This document shows positions 6,104 through 14,006 of a DNA stretch of 18,003 nt, piece after piece. A program made the position numbers and the translations under genes. Numbering within the stretch: the stretch's first letter is position 1; every line of letters begins with the position of its first letter. The notes under the pieces are model-generated. The model ran no database searches. It had not been told where the DNA came from and saw only the letters and a program-made list of their open reading frames with translations. Origin of the DNA: Bacteroidota bacterium (GTDB lineage Bacteria > Bacteroidota > Bacteroidia > Chitinophagales > Chitinophagaceae); NCBI GenBank assembly GCA_023433265.1, contig JAEZDR010000037.1:1-18003 (forward strand), given 5' to 3'.

Positions 6104-7252
6104 ATGAAGCGTATTTTCCTATTTTTCATTGTAGCATTCGGGTTACAGGCAGGGTTGAAAGCGCAGTACAGCCTCAGGTTAGTTGTTACCGGTGTGGCTA
6201 CTAAAAGCCATGAAGACATATTTGTGGCAGGAAATTTTAATGGATGGAAGGAGTTCGACCATGCATATAAGCTAAAACCTTTTGGACCCGGCCGCAGGGG
6301 GATAGTATTGAAAAACCTTGCTCCTGGTAAATATGAATTCAAGTTTACGAGGGGAAGCTTCAACTACGTGGAAACAAACGCTAAAGGAGAGGATATTAAT
6401 AATAGGACAGTAGAATTGAAAGAGGATATGAGCATAGATGATATCAAGATAGAAGGTTGGAAGGACGACTTTCCTGAAAAGCCAAAACCAAACACCGCCA
6501 CTGCGAGTGTAAAAATATTAAGCAACGAATTTGATATTCCGCAGCTTGGACGTAAAAGAAGGGTGTGGATTTATTTGCCCCGCAGCTATTCGCAGTTGAA
6601 AGGTAAAACCTTTCCGGTGCTATATATGCACGACGGGCAGAACTTGTTTAATGAGCAAACCGCCGCCTTTGGCGAATGGGGGGTAGATGAGGCACTAGAC
6701 AGCCTGCAGGTTATTACAGGCAGGGAAATGATAGTCGTAGGGATAGACAACGGTGGCGAAAAGCGTTTAACCGAATACAATCCTTATGATCATGAGCAGT
6801 ACGGTAAAGGAGAAGGGAAGGCTTATGTCGACTTTATTGTGAAGACCTTGAAGCCTTACGTCGATAAAAATTACCGCACAGCCAAAGAACCTAAATACAC
6901 CTTCATCGCCGGTAGTAGCATGGGAGGTGTTATCAGCCTCTACGCAACTATTGCAAATCCCAATGTTTTTGGAGCAGCCGGAATCTTTTCTCCCGCTTTC
7001 TGGGTAACACCGCAGCTCTATAAGGAGGTAGAAAACAGTACATGGACATCTGTGCCTCGTTTTTACTTTTATGCCGGTGGTAAAGAAAGCTCCACAATGG
7101 TCAACGATATGGAACGTATGGTGAAACTCGTGCAAGCCAAAAAAAGCGCCGATACCCGTATAAGCGTTTACCCCTTGGGGCAACATAACGAATCCGCCTG
7201 GCGTAACGAGTTTCGCGATTTTTATTTGTGGCTCGCACGCGGCATCAAATAA
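6104..7252 (+). CDS. Secreted esterase of the esterase-D/CE1-like family with N-terminal glycogen-binding-like domain
   Basis: The signal peptide (about 1-21, MKRIFLFFIVAFGLQAGLKA) implies export. Residues 22-115 resemble a CBM48/AMPK-type early-set domain (FVAGNFNGW at 40-48, then LAPGKYEFKFTRG). Residues 135-382 form an alpha/beta hydrolase of the putative-esterase family, with FPVLYMHDGQNLF and the nucleophile elbow GSSMG (Ser272). His361 in GQHNESAW is the likely catalytic His; the acid residue is not obvious. Relatives include feruloyl, acetylxylan and enterobactin esterases, so the substrate cannot be named, but an esterified polysaccharide would suit the pectin genes downstream. The gene is 60 nt after dapA and ends before a strong terminator. 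Confidence 0.88.
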   Translation: MKRIFLFFIVAFGLQAGLKAQYSLRLVVTGVATKSHEDIFVAGNFNGWKEFDHAYKLKPFGPGRRGIVLKNLAPGKYEFKFTRGSFNYVETNAKGEDINNRTVELKEDMSIDDIKIEGWKDDFPEKPKPNTATASVKILSNEFDIPQLGRKRRVWIYLPRSYSQLKGKTFPVLYMHDGQNLFNEQTAAFGEWGVDEALDSLQVITGREMIVVGIDNGGEKRLTEYNPYDHEQYGKGEGKAYVDFIVKTLKPYVDKNYRTAKEPKYTFIAGSSMGGVISLYATIANPNVFGAAGIFSPAFWVTPQLYKEVENSTWTSVPRFYFYAGGKESSTMVNDMERMVKLVQAKKSADTRISVYPLGQHNESAWRNEFRDFYLWLARGIK

Positions 7253-7274
7253 AAGATACGATTGTATTTAATTT

Positions 7275-7305
7275 AAAAACCTTCTTCCGGGTGGGGAAGG
7301 TTTTT
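7275..7305 (+). terminator. Rho-independent terminator after the esterase gene
   Basis: AAAAACCTTC and GAAGGTTTTT form a perfect 10-bp stem around an 11-nt loop and end in T5. It closes the plus-strand accA-dapA-esterase run. It ends only 14 nt before the next start codon, so that gene needs its own promoter very close by or read-through. Confidence 0.85.
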
Positions 7306-7319
7306 AACTATTTTGAGTC

Positions 7320-7706
7320 ATGGATGTACTAGATGAGATAGCCTCCGCAATTGACGGACTCCTTTTTTTGAGTGAAACGGATGCTCCATTCAAGCTTCTT
7401 TTACTGCAAGCAAACGAGTCAATCGAAAACCAACTGAAGGCTATTTTAAAACGGGATCCCGGAACAAAGACGGAAATAGTTGATCTGGATTACTTCCTCA
7501 GAAATCAGGTAAAAACATATGAAGGTGCAACGCCTGAAAGTTTGCGAAGAGCAGATCGGTTCAAACAACTACTCGCGCTGCTTAAATTGCAGCTTCATCA
7601 TATCAAAGTCTTTCGTTTTGGCGATGTAGCAATAGACGCAGCTATTACAGGCAATACCACGGACGGCAGAACAATAGCTTTGATCACTAACCTTGTAGAA
7701 ACCTAG
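7320..7706 (+). CDS. Nuclease A inhibitor (NuiA)-like protein
   Basis: This is a 128-residue cytoplasmic protein with no signal peptide or membrane segment. It matches the NuiA family, whose founding member from Anabaena binds and blocks the nonspecific nuclease NucA. Family features seen are LLFLSETDAPF (14-24), the central acidic segment with DLDYFLRNQ (55-63), a helix with RADRFKQLLALL (77-88), and the typical ending IKVFRFGDVAIDAAITGNT then ITNLVET. No NucA-like nuclease is encoded in this window, so the target is unknown. It stands alone between a terminator and a convergent minus-strand block. ATG 7320 is the only suitable start; no SD is visible. Confidence 0.82.
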   Translation: MDVLDEIASAIDGLLFLSETDAPFKLLLLQANESIENQLKAILKRDPGTKTEIVDLDYFLRNQVKTYEGATPESLRRADRFKQLLALLKLQLHHIKVFRFGDVAIDAAITGNTTDGRTIALITNLVET

Positions 7707-8039
7707 TTACTCGGTCTGCTAAACAGTTTCTTACCTGCCATAATGCATTCCCTGGTCCTACTTTCTAAATCCGCGTAAGCAGGCTCTTGCCATAAATTCA
7801 GTGGAAAACGGCAACATACATGTGCATAATCCAAAATTCCATTTGCAGTTGAGTCCGTAGTGAGTCCGTAGTAATAGGGTAGTAACTCCGTACTTAAAGC
7901 GTTGATGCCCCTTTTTGCGTTACGAACATGCTGCTACTGTCAGGTTGGCATCCTCTTCCATTTCTATATCGGTTTCCTCACCTCCGGAACCATCTTCGTA
8001 AACTATTTACATCTTCCACCGAATTTCAAGACAGCACCT
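7707..8039. other. Convergent intergenic stretch with a 11-bp duplication and a possible decayed minus-strand ORF
   Basis: It lies between the convergent ends of the NuiA-like gene and the acetylesterase gene. On the minus strand a frame is open from 7933 to its stop at 7703-7705, which overlaps the NuiA-like stop. It reads as plausible protein (for example RFPLNLWQEPAYADLESRTR), but no ATG is in frame and it is not a recognised family. Inside it GAGTCCGTAGT is tandemly duplicated (7851-7861, 7862-7872), which would shift any frame. It is probably a relic or chance. Confidence 0.3.
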
Positions 8040-8789
8040 CTATTTCTTGGTAACAGGTCTTACCACCCGTTCATCGATGGGAGCTTCCAGTTTTCTCATC
8101 TCTGCTAGAACAATCTGGGCAATCTTCCTTGCGCCTAATTCATTAAAATGGGTGTTGTCATTCTTGCCTTCTGGGTAATTCGGATGTTCGCCTGGCTGTA
8201 ATTGCAGGAATAGTAGTTTCGAGTTCTCTTCTCCCATTTGCTGGTACAGTTCCCGGCTCAGCTTATTAAGGTCAATTAGCGGAACACTTTCCTGCTTTGC
8301 AATTTCAAATACCAGTGGCGCATATTCGGCATGCGTCTCCTGTGCTTCACCATTTTTAAACTTTCTCCTCGATACCGGGGTTAATAGAATGGGTGTAGCT
8401 CCCTTTAAGCGGCTCTCCCTAACAAACCTCGTCAGGTTCTTTTTATAATCCTCAGGGTTTGTATACCGATCGGTCTTTTCTTTTGATTCATCGTTATGCC
8501 CAAACTGAATTAGTACGTAGTCTCCGCTGGCTAGGTTATCAAATATAGGCTGCCAACGATTTTCTTCCAGGAAGGTCCGCGTACTTCTGCCATTCTTCGC
8601 ATGATTTTCAACCTGTACAGTTGAGTCAAAAAAGTGCGCGAAAGGCATTCCCCAACCGGTTTCAGGATAGGCTTTCCTTTCCTTTATCGAAATAGTAGAG
8701 TCACCAATTAACCAAATCTTGATTTTCTTTTGCGTAGGATACGCAATCGCAAGGAACGCGGTGAAGAGAACTACTAGAATACTTTTCAT
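8040..8789 (-). CDS. SGNH/GDSL acetylesterase, rhamnogalacturonan acetylesterase-like (CE12)
   Basis: It probably removes acetyl groups from pectin so that lyases can act. The signal peptide spans about 1-19 (MKSILVVLFTAFLAIAYPT). SGNH blocks are all present: GDST with Ser31, Gly67 in NGRST, GHND with Asn99, and DNTHF with Asp211 and His214. Block order and spacing fit CE12 enzymes of the RhgT/YesT group. ATG 8789 gives 249 residues. An upstream GTG at 8816 would fall inside the terminator stem and lengthen the signal peptide, so it is rejected. There is no T9SS tail, so the enzyme is probably periplasmic or released by another route. It follows the pectinesterase gene by 50 nt. Confidence 0.88.
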   Translation of the reverse strand: MKSILVVLFTAFLAIAYPTQKKIKIWLIGDSTISIKERKAYPETGWGMPFAHFFDSTVQVENHAKNGRSTRTFLEENRWQPIFDNLASGDYVLIQFGHNDESKEKTDRYTNPEDYKKNLTRFVRESRLKGATPILLTPVSRRKFKNGEAQETHAEYAPLVFEIAKQESVPLIDLNKLSRELYQQMGEENSKLLFLQLQPGEHPNYPEGKNDNTHFNELGARKIAQIVLAEMRKLEAPIDERVVRPVTKK

Positions 8790-8806
8790 ACTTGAGATAA
8801 TGGAAA

Positions 8807-8835
8807 AAGAGCTCACCTTTTCGGGGTGAGCTCTT
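8807..8835 (-). terminator. Strong hairpin terminator between pectinesterase and acetylesterase genes
   Basis: On the minus strand AAGAGCTCACC, loop CCGAAAA and GGTGAGCTCTT form a perfect 11-bp stem followed by a T-tract. It starts 5 nt after the pectinesterase stop. It should end or weaken transcription of the upstream pair before the acetylesterase gene, which may therefore have a lower output or its own start. Confidence 0.85.
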
Positions 8836-8839
8836 AAAG

Positions 8840-11707
8840 TTATTGAATTAAAATGCTTTTACTGATTTGATCAGATCCCGACGCAACTTGTAAAAGGTAC
8901 ACACCCTTTGCTAGCGATCCTACATTAAGCGGGTAAACACTGCTCCCTCCGTTGTGATTGATGGTTCGGCTCACTACCTGAACCCCTGTAGCATTCAAAA
9001 GAGTAAGCTTATAGGTCCCTTTAACAGCATTAGTCAAGCTTACATTTACTTGGCCACCCACCACTGGATTAGGGCTTATTATCAAATCTCTTTTATTGGG
9101 GGTAAAGTTTACTGTTGCTACTGCTGAATAGCTAATCTTGCCGTCCTTCTCTATAGCTTTTATTCTATAGTAGTTATTGCCTTCTTCAGGACTGTTATCG
9201 GTTGCTTCATAGCTGTTATAGCCAGCTGCTTTCGCTGCTACTGTTGCAACAACTTTATATCCTGCATCCGTAGTCCTCTCAACCTCATAACGGGCAATAT
9301 TAACTTCAACGCCTGTAGTCCACTCCACTTTAACCGTGTTCTGCTTTTTGTAAGCATTAAGCATTTCAAAACTTACGGGTAGAGTCGCTCCGGTTGCCAG
9401 TCCTTTAAACTCAACATCTTTCATCTTTCCATAGCGTCCGGTGCTCGTGCTTCCACAACTGTTGTACAGCCTCACTGTCAACGTTTCTCCTGCAGCGAGG
9501 GTTACGCCGCTTGCCCCGTCAAATGCTAATCTGTAATTGTTAGTCGTTCCTGCCGTCTGGTTGCCAATTGCTATTGGTGTTGTAAACCCACCATTTGCGC
9601 TACTGCTAAGAGCTGCTCCATCTGCACCTATTCCTCCAGTAACGTTTGCTGAATCACTTGCAAACCCACTCTTCGAGTAAACTACAGCCAGTTTTGTATT
9701 GCTCGACGTATTATGAAATGCATGTTTTAGGATGATTGAGTCAACCCGAACGCTATACCCTGCATCTGCAGTAATAGTATATTGAATGTAATAGGTTCTG
9801 TTAAGGTTGCCACCCGGTCCGCCGGCAGCAGTTCCCCACGACCCATCTCCGTTACTGGTCGATCCATAAGCCATTCCGTGAGTGGGTGAGTAGGCAGGCA
9901 CCGCCGGAACCGTAGTTCCGTTAGACACTGCCAACCTGTTCAATGTTGGGGTAGAAGCCATAACACCCGCTGCTCTCAAGGCTGCTGTATCCTGGTTGTT
10001 TAGGTTCAATGGAAAATACATCAAAGTGCCGGAAACTGCCAATGGATCAGCTTGGGTGTTTCCGTTCACCGCAACATCTACCTGGTTTGCACCTGTGCTT
10101 GTATGGGCAATCACACCTGTATAAGTTCCGGCAGAAGCGGCGTTAAGCCTCACCGAAATTGCTGTATTCGAAACAATCCCGTTTGTCGCGGGTAATACAA
10201 TGGGCGTTGTACTATTCCAGGTTGTTCCGCCATCGCTTGATATCTCATAGTTGGCAGGTGCTTGTATAGTTATACCAGTAAACAGGTTGTGCCCTGATAC
10301 ATTATAAGCTTGCGCTGCCGACGGCAATCCCACGCCTTGTAAAAAGTCGCCTGTACTGCCCGATACAACTATGGTGGGCACACTTGAAAGCGTTATCGTT
10401 TCAGAAGTGTCACTGGTGTATCCGGCTTTTGACGCTATAAGATAATAGTGATATTTTGTACCGGGCGCTGGAATAGCATCCACATACTCAAAATTAATTA
10501 AGCTATCGTTTGTTGCCGTAACCTCATAAATCTTGCTAAACGTAGCGCTGTCACTGCTACGATACAATTCATACTTAATATCATTCATTGCCCAGCTAAT
10601 GTTCCACCTGATAGTATCAGTTAGGTTTGATGGGTACTTTATACTCCCAAAGTTCGAAACTACAATAGGTCTCGGCTCATAACTGCAACTATTAATAAAA
10701 GCAGTACAAGGGTCCCAGGTACCAAACAAATTGCTATTCACATAATAAGCAGCAGCCTGTGCATCGCTTAGCTGTTGGCTCCAGCTTACACGCTGGCTTA
10801 CATCAACCAAAGTACCATTATAACGCTTGCTTTTATATTCCGCATAGGTAATCAGCGACGTATTTGTACCTGCATTCCAAACAGCCCAGCCATCAGGGTT
10901 AATATTGTTTGTCATTATCGTATTGAGGAAAACAGTCTTGTTGTGGGCTTTTGCTGCATCCGCGGTAGATGCATCATTTTGCCAGGGGCGGCCTAACCAA
11001 TAATTCGTAACACCTCTGTTCGCAGGCATAATGCAATCCCTGAATACATATCCGTATGCCTGCCCGCTTTGCGTATTGGCAGCGGTAACATAGCTGTTGC
11101 CTGTGCCGCTGTACCGGGTTTTTGCGTAGATAACACAACTATCAAAAACAGCTATCGAGTTTCCAAAAATGAAGTCAATCTGTCCGTCTATATAGCAGTT
11201 TAGAAAATATTGCCGGTTACCGTTGCCATTAGCAAGCACCGTGTCTTGCCCTCCGTGAAAGCGGCAATTCTTGAAGGCGGCTCTGTCGGCATTCACATTA
11301 ATCGCCAACGCTTGAGGCTGTTCTCCTGTAGTATTTTCGAACGTAATGTTCATCGCACTAAAATCAGCAGCGTTAATAGTAACGCTGGCTGAAGTAGATG
11401 TGCCATAAGTACCTCCGCCAGGCATTGGTTTACCGGAGTAGTCATCGTAGGTAAGTACTACATTGGCTACACTTTCTCCAATTAGTTGGATGAAGGGTTT
11501 GTTAGAAGGCACCGTAATCTTTTCCTTATAAATCCCGTTCTTAATTAGAATGCGGTAAGGAGCGGTAAGTCCTGTGGGTGCTGCATTAATCGCAGCTTGC
11601 ACCGTTGTATGGTTCCCGCTGCCGTCTTTGGCAACTACCAAATCGTATTGCGAAAAGGCTATGCTGCTGCTAAGCAGAGCTAACAACAGAGGTAAAAATC
11701 GACGCAT
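8840..11707 (-). CDS. Secreted pectin methylesterase (CE8), multidomain, with T9SS sorting domain
   Basis: It de-esterifies methylated polygalacturonate, preparing it for pectate lyase. With ATG 11707 it has 955 residues and a clean signal peptide (MRRFLPLLLALLSSSIAFSQ). The CE8 beta-helix spans about 21-335, with GGQDTVL (Asp155), DFIFG (Asp178) and WLGRPW (Arg240) as catalytic-site motifs. Next come an FN3-like domain (about 345-445), an Ig-like segment (about 445-555), a beta-rich region of unknown type (about 560-770), a second FN3-like domain starting LPVSFE and holding YEVERT and NNYYRIKAIEKDG, and a Por-secretion tail (ISPNPV to the end). An earlier in-frame ATG at 11773 overlaps the upstream gene and spoils the signal peptide. 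The gap to the pectate lyase stop is 13 nt, so the two are co-transcribed. Confidence 0.93.
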   Translation of the reverse strand: MRRFLPLLLALLSSSIAFSQYDLVVAKDGSGNHTTVQAAINAAPTGLTAPYRILIKNGIYKEKITVPSNKPFIQLIGESVANVVLTYDDYSGKPMPGGGTYGTSTSASVTINAADFSAMNITFENTTGEQPQALAINVNADRAAFKNCRFHGGQDTVLANGNGNRQYFLNCYIDGQIDFIFGNSIAVFDSCVIYAKTRYSGTGNSYVTAANTQSGQAYGYVFRDCIMPANRGVTNYWLGRPWQNDASTADAAKAHNKTVFLNTIMTNNINPDGWAVWNAGTNTSLITYAEYKSKRYNGTLVDVSQRVSWSQQLSDAQAAAYYVNSNLFGTWDPCTAFINSCSYEPRPIVVSNFGSIKYPSNLTDTIRWNISWAMNDIKYELYRSSDSATFSKIYEVTATNDSLINFEYVDAIPAPGTKYHYYLIASKAGYTSDTSETITLSSVPTIVVSGSTGDFLQGVGLPSAAQAYNVSGHNLFTGITIQAPANYEISSDGGTTWNSTTPIVLPATNGIVSNTAISVRLNAASAGTYTGVIAHTSTGANQVDVAVNGNTQADPLAVSGTLMYFPLNLNNQDTAALRAAGVMASTPTLNRLAVSNGTTVPAVPAYSPTHGMAYGSTSNGDGSWGTAAGGPGGNLNRTYYIQYTITADAGYSVRVDSIILKHAFHNTSSNTKLAVVYSKSGFASDSANVTGGIGADGAALSSSANGGFTTPIAIGNQTAGTTNNYRLAFDGASGVTLAAGETLTVRLYNSCGSTSTGRYGKMKDVEFKGLATGATLPVSFEMLNAYKKQNTVKVEWTTGVEVNIARYEVERTTDAGYKVVATVAAKAAGYNSYEATDNSPEEGNNYYRIKAIEKDGKISYSAVATVNFTPNKRDLIISPNPVVGGQVNVSLTNAVKGTYKLTLLNATGVQVVSRTINHNGGSSVYPLNVGSLAKGVYLLQVASGSDQISKSILIQ

Positions 11708-11720
11708 AAGTAGGGGTGTA

Positions 11721-13664
11721 TTAATTTTTGATAAACTGGATAAATTCTTTACTAGACTGATGCTGGTGCACAAGTATATAATGACCGCGGTTTAGGCGGG
11801 ACACATCAAGCAATGTTTGCCTGCTGTTAGCCGCGAGATGTTGCACCAATACCCGGCTGCCATCTACACTGAAGACCTCTACATAATCCTCTGCGGTCGC
11901 CGTGGCATGTTTCAGGGTTACCAGGTTTGTAGCAGGGTTAGGAGATAAAGCTAATTGGGCTGCATGCTTAGCCTTTGCGTTAACAATGTGGCTGTAGGTA
12001 AAGCTGCCATCCTTATCTACCAGTTTCAACCGGTAGTATTGCCTGCTGTCGTTGGCTATTCCATCGGTAAATTGGTAGCTGTTGAAACCGGGTGTATTGC
12101 GGGCAGCTACTTTCCCAATGGCTTCGAATGCCTGTCCGTTAATACTACGTTCTACCACAAACCCATCTACATTCATTTCCTGTTCTGTTGTAAAACTCAA
12201 GGCCACTTGCTCATGGGTAACAGAAGTAACAAAGAAAGAAGTAAGTTTAAGCGGCATAGGGTTGGCGCTCGTTGTTATGCCGTTTAAGTACACTTCCAGC
12301 ATTGTATAGCCATCAGTATTTAGGTTGTTCCTATCGGCAGAATCTAGTGGGTTTAAGCCATTCGTTACCTCCCAAACATCGGGAATGCCGTCGTTATCGC
12401 TATCGGCGGGCACATTATAAGTATTATAAACAGGCCAGCCACCTACTTGTGATGGCGCATCAATAATGCCCCACTTATTAGAGGTAGGTCCTATTGCTGT
12501 TGCCGTACCGGTAGCAGTTTCGTTTACGATACGGATATCCACTGAATCTCTTTTAGGTAAGATGGCGCCGGCATAAGCCAGCACGGAATCATACGCCTGT
12601 TGTGCTGTTCTCAATGGCAGAGGAGCACTTATCATAAATGCAGTATCGCTTTTTGCCGTGTCTCTTGCAGGAAGAGGAACATTTCCCAAATCAAGTCCTA
12701 ACCAGTTATCTGCAGTCATGGCGGCTTGACCAACCATCGTGTTGCCGCTTAAATGCCAGCGTCCGGTCTTTCCGGTAGTTGTTACATGATAGGCTTGCAC
12801 AAACTTCTTAGTCGATGAAGTAGCTTGCCCGGGTTTGTAATAATTATTCACAAGGTTAACGCGCGAAACACCATTCGGTATCTCGATTTCGCCTCCATAG
12901 CATGCATTCGAGCTTCCCCAGTTATAAATCACGTTATTCCTGTAGTCAATCAAGGCTATTGTGTCATGTGCTCTCGCCCCGTTGAAGCGTGCGGTCCTGC
13001 TTTGATTGTGTGCTATAAGGTTGTGATGGTAAGATGCATATTGTCCGCCCCATACTCCGCCATAAGAGCGTAGCCCCTTGCTATGCCCGGCGTTATATAA
13101 GCCTTCACTTACAATGCACCACTGTACGGTAGTAAATTTATTATCGTAAAGCGCCGCATTTTCCTCGTTAGCCCAGCTAAAAGAGCAATGGTCTACAATC
13201 ACGTTATGGCAGTTCTCCATATCGAAGCCATACACACCAGTGGGCAAGGTACTTCCCGGCCGTGACCGCAAATACCTGATGATGATATTGCCATGATTGC
13301 CCCCCAGGCTAGCTGCACGTGCACCATTCAAAATAAGTGAATGCCCTTTTAAACAGATACCATCTCCCGGTGCTGTTTGCCCGGCAATGGTGAGATTAGA
13401 ACGCTTAATCTTAATCTCGCTATTCAGGGTTATAATACCCGATACCCTAAACACAATGGTTAGGGGATCATCGGGAAACTGTTCCAGTGCCCACCTAAAA
13501 CTACCAGTACCTGTATCGTTTAAATTGATAACGGCTACTACTTTTCCACCGCGGCCTCCTACTGCATATTTTCCAAAACCCTCAGCGCCAGGAAAAGCTG
13601 GCAATTGGGAACCGGCGCTCATGAAACAAAGCACTGAGAGGAGGGTTGAATATAGTTTGTTCAT
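11721..13664 (-). CDS. Secreted pectate lyase (PL1-like) with T9SS sorting domain
   Basis: It cleaves de-esterified polygalacturonate by beta-elimination. The 647 residues comprise a signal peptide (about 1-19) and a parallel beta-helix (about 21-330) opening with LPAFPGAEGFGKYAVGGRGG, with IVDHCSFSW (156-164) and HNQSRTARFNG (219-229), the latter matching the conserved Arg-bearing motif of PL1. A thrombospondin-type-3-like calcium motif, DSDNDGIPDVWE, follows at 421-432. Then come an FN3-like domain (about 470-565, with VVERS and YYRLKLVDKDG) and a T9SS type A tail (LSPNPATN to the end). It is the first gene of the minus-strand pectin block. No SusC/SusD pair or regulator is visible nearby. 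Confidence 0.93.
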   Translation of the reverse strand: MNKLYSTLLSVLCFMSAGSQLPAFPGAEGFGKYAVGGRGGKVVAVINLNDTGTGSFRWALEQFPDDPLTIVFRVSGIITLNSEIKIKRSNLTIAGQTAPGDGICLKGHSLILNGARAASLGGNHGNIIIRYLRSRPGSTLPTGVYGFDMENCHNVIVDHCSFSWANEENAALYDNKFTTVQWCIVSEGLYNAGHSKGLRSYGGVWGGQYASYHHNLIAHNQSRTARFNGARAHDTIALIDYRNNVIYNWGSSNACYGGEIEIPNGVSRVNLVNNYYKPGQATSSTKKFVQAYHVTTTGKTGRWHLSGNTMVGQAAMTADNWLGLDLGNVPLPARDTAKSDTAFMISAPLPLRTAQQAYDSVLAYAGAILPKRDSVDIRIVNETATGTATAIGPTSNKWGIIDAPSQVGGWPVYNTYNVPADSDNDGIPDVWEVTNGLNPLDSADRNNLNTDGYTMLEVYLNGITTSANPMPLKLTSFFVTSVTHEQVALSFTTEQEMNVDGFVVERSINGQAFEAIGKVAARNTPGFNSYQFTDGIANDSRQYYRLKLVDKDGSFTYSHIVNAKAKHAAQLALSPNPATNLVTLKHATATAEDYVEVFSVDGSRVLVQHLAANSRQTLLDVSRLNRGHYILVHQHQSSKEFIQFIKN

Positions 13665-14006
13665 AAAGCAAAGTCGTTTCGAAGACAGGGTTGTTTTGTC
13701 ACTGTAATGCTACTTATTAATGATCGCGCAATTGGTAATTAGCATGTGTTTTTTATGCAATCGTTAGTGGCAACGTTTGCACTGGGCAATAAAAGCTAAC
13801 GAAGCTTATTTACTGGCGACAGAGTGAAGCTATCTTCAATAGGGCTTCTTCAACAATGCACCGCTGCAAATCATTCGCTACCCAAAACCAATCAATTGTC
13901 CTGTTTTCTACCCTTTAGTTCCCCTACCTTTGGCACTTCGTAAAAACAAACCTTTTATTTATTATTACAACGCTATAATATTCAACCTTTTAAATCTTGG
14001 AATGCT
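13665..14006. other. Divergent promoter region between pectate lyase and pruA
   Basis: No gene is seen in these 342 bases. They must hold the promoters of two divergent units. A candidate exists only for the pruA side (TACCTTTG at 13925-13932). No TAnnTTTG element was found on the minus strand towards the lyase gene, which may therefore depend on an activator or an alternative sigma factor. Confidence 0.5.
13925..13932 (+). promoter_or_regulatory. Candidate Bacteroidota -7 element for pruA
   Basis: TACCTTTG matches TAnnTTTG exactly, 74 nt before the pruA start. No good TTTG box is found about 19 nt upstream, so the call is tentative. Confidence 0.35.

Noticed and set aside
8790..8816. GTG start for the acetylesterase
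   Set aside because: The codon lies in the stem of the terminator, and the ATG at 8789 begins a normal signal peptide.
11708..11773. Longer pectinesterase start overlapping the pectate lyase gene
   Set aside because: The 22 extra residues precede a complete signal peptide that starts at ATG 11707.
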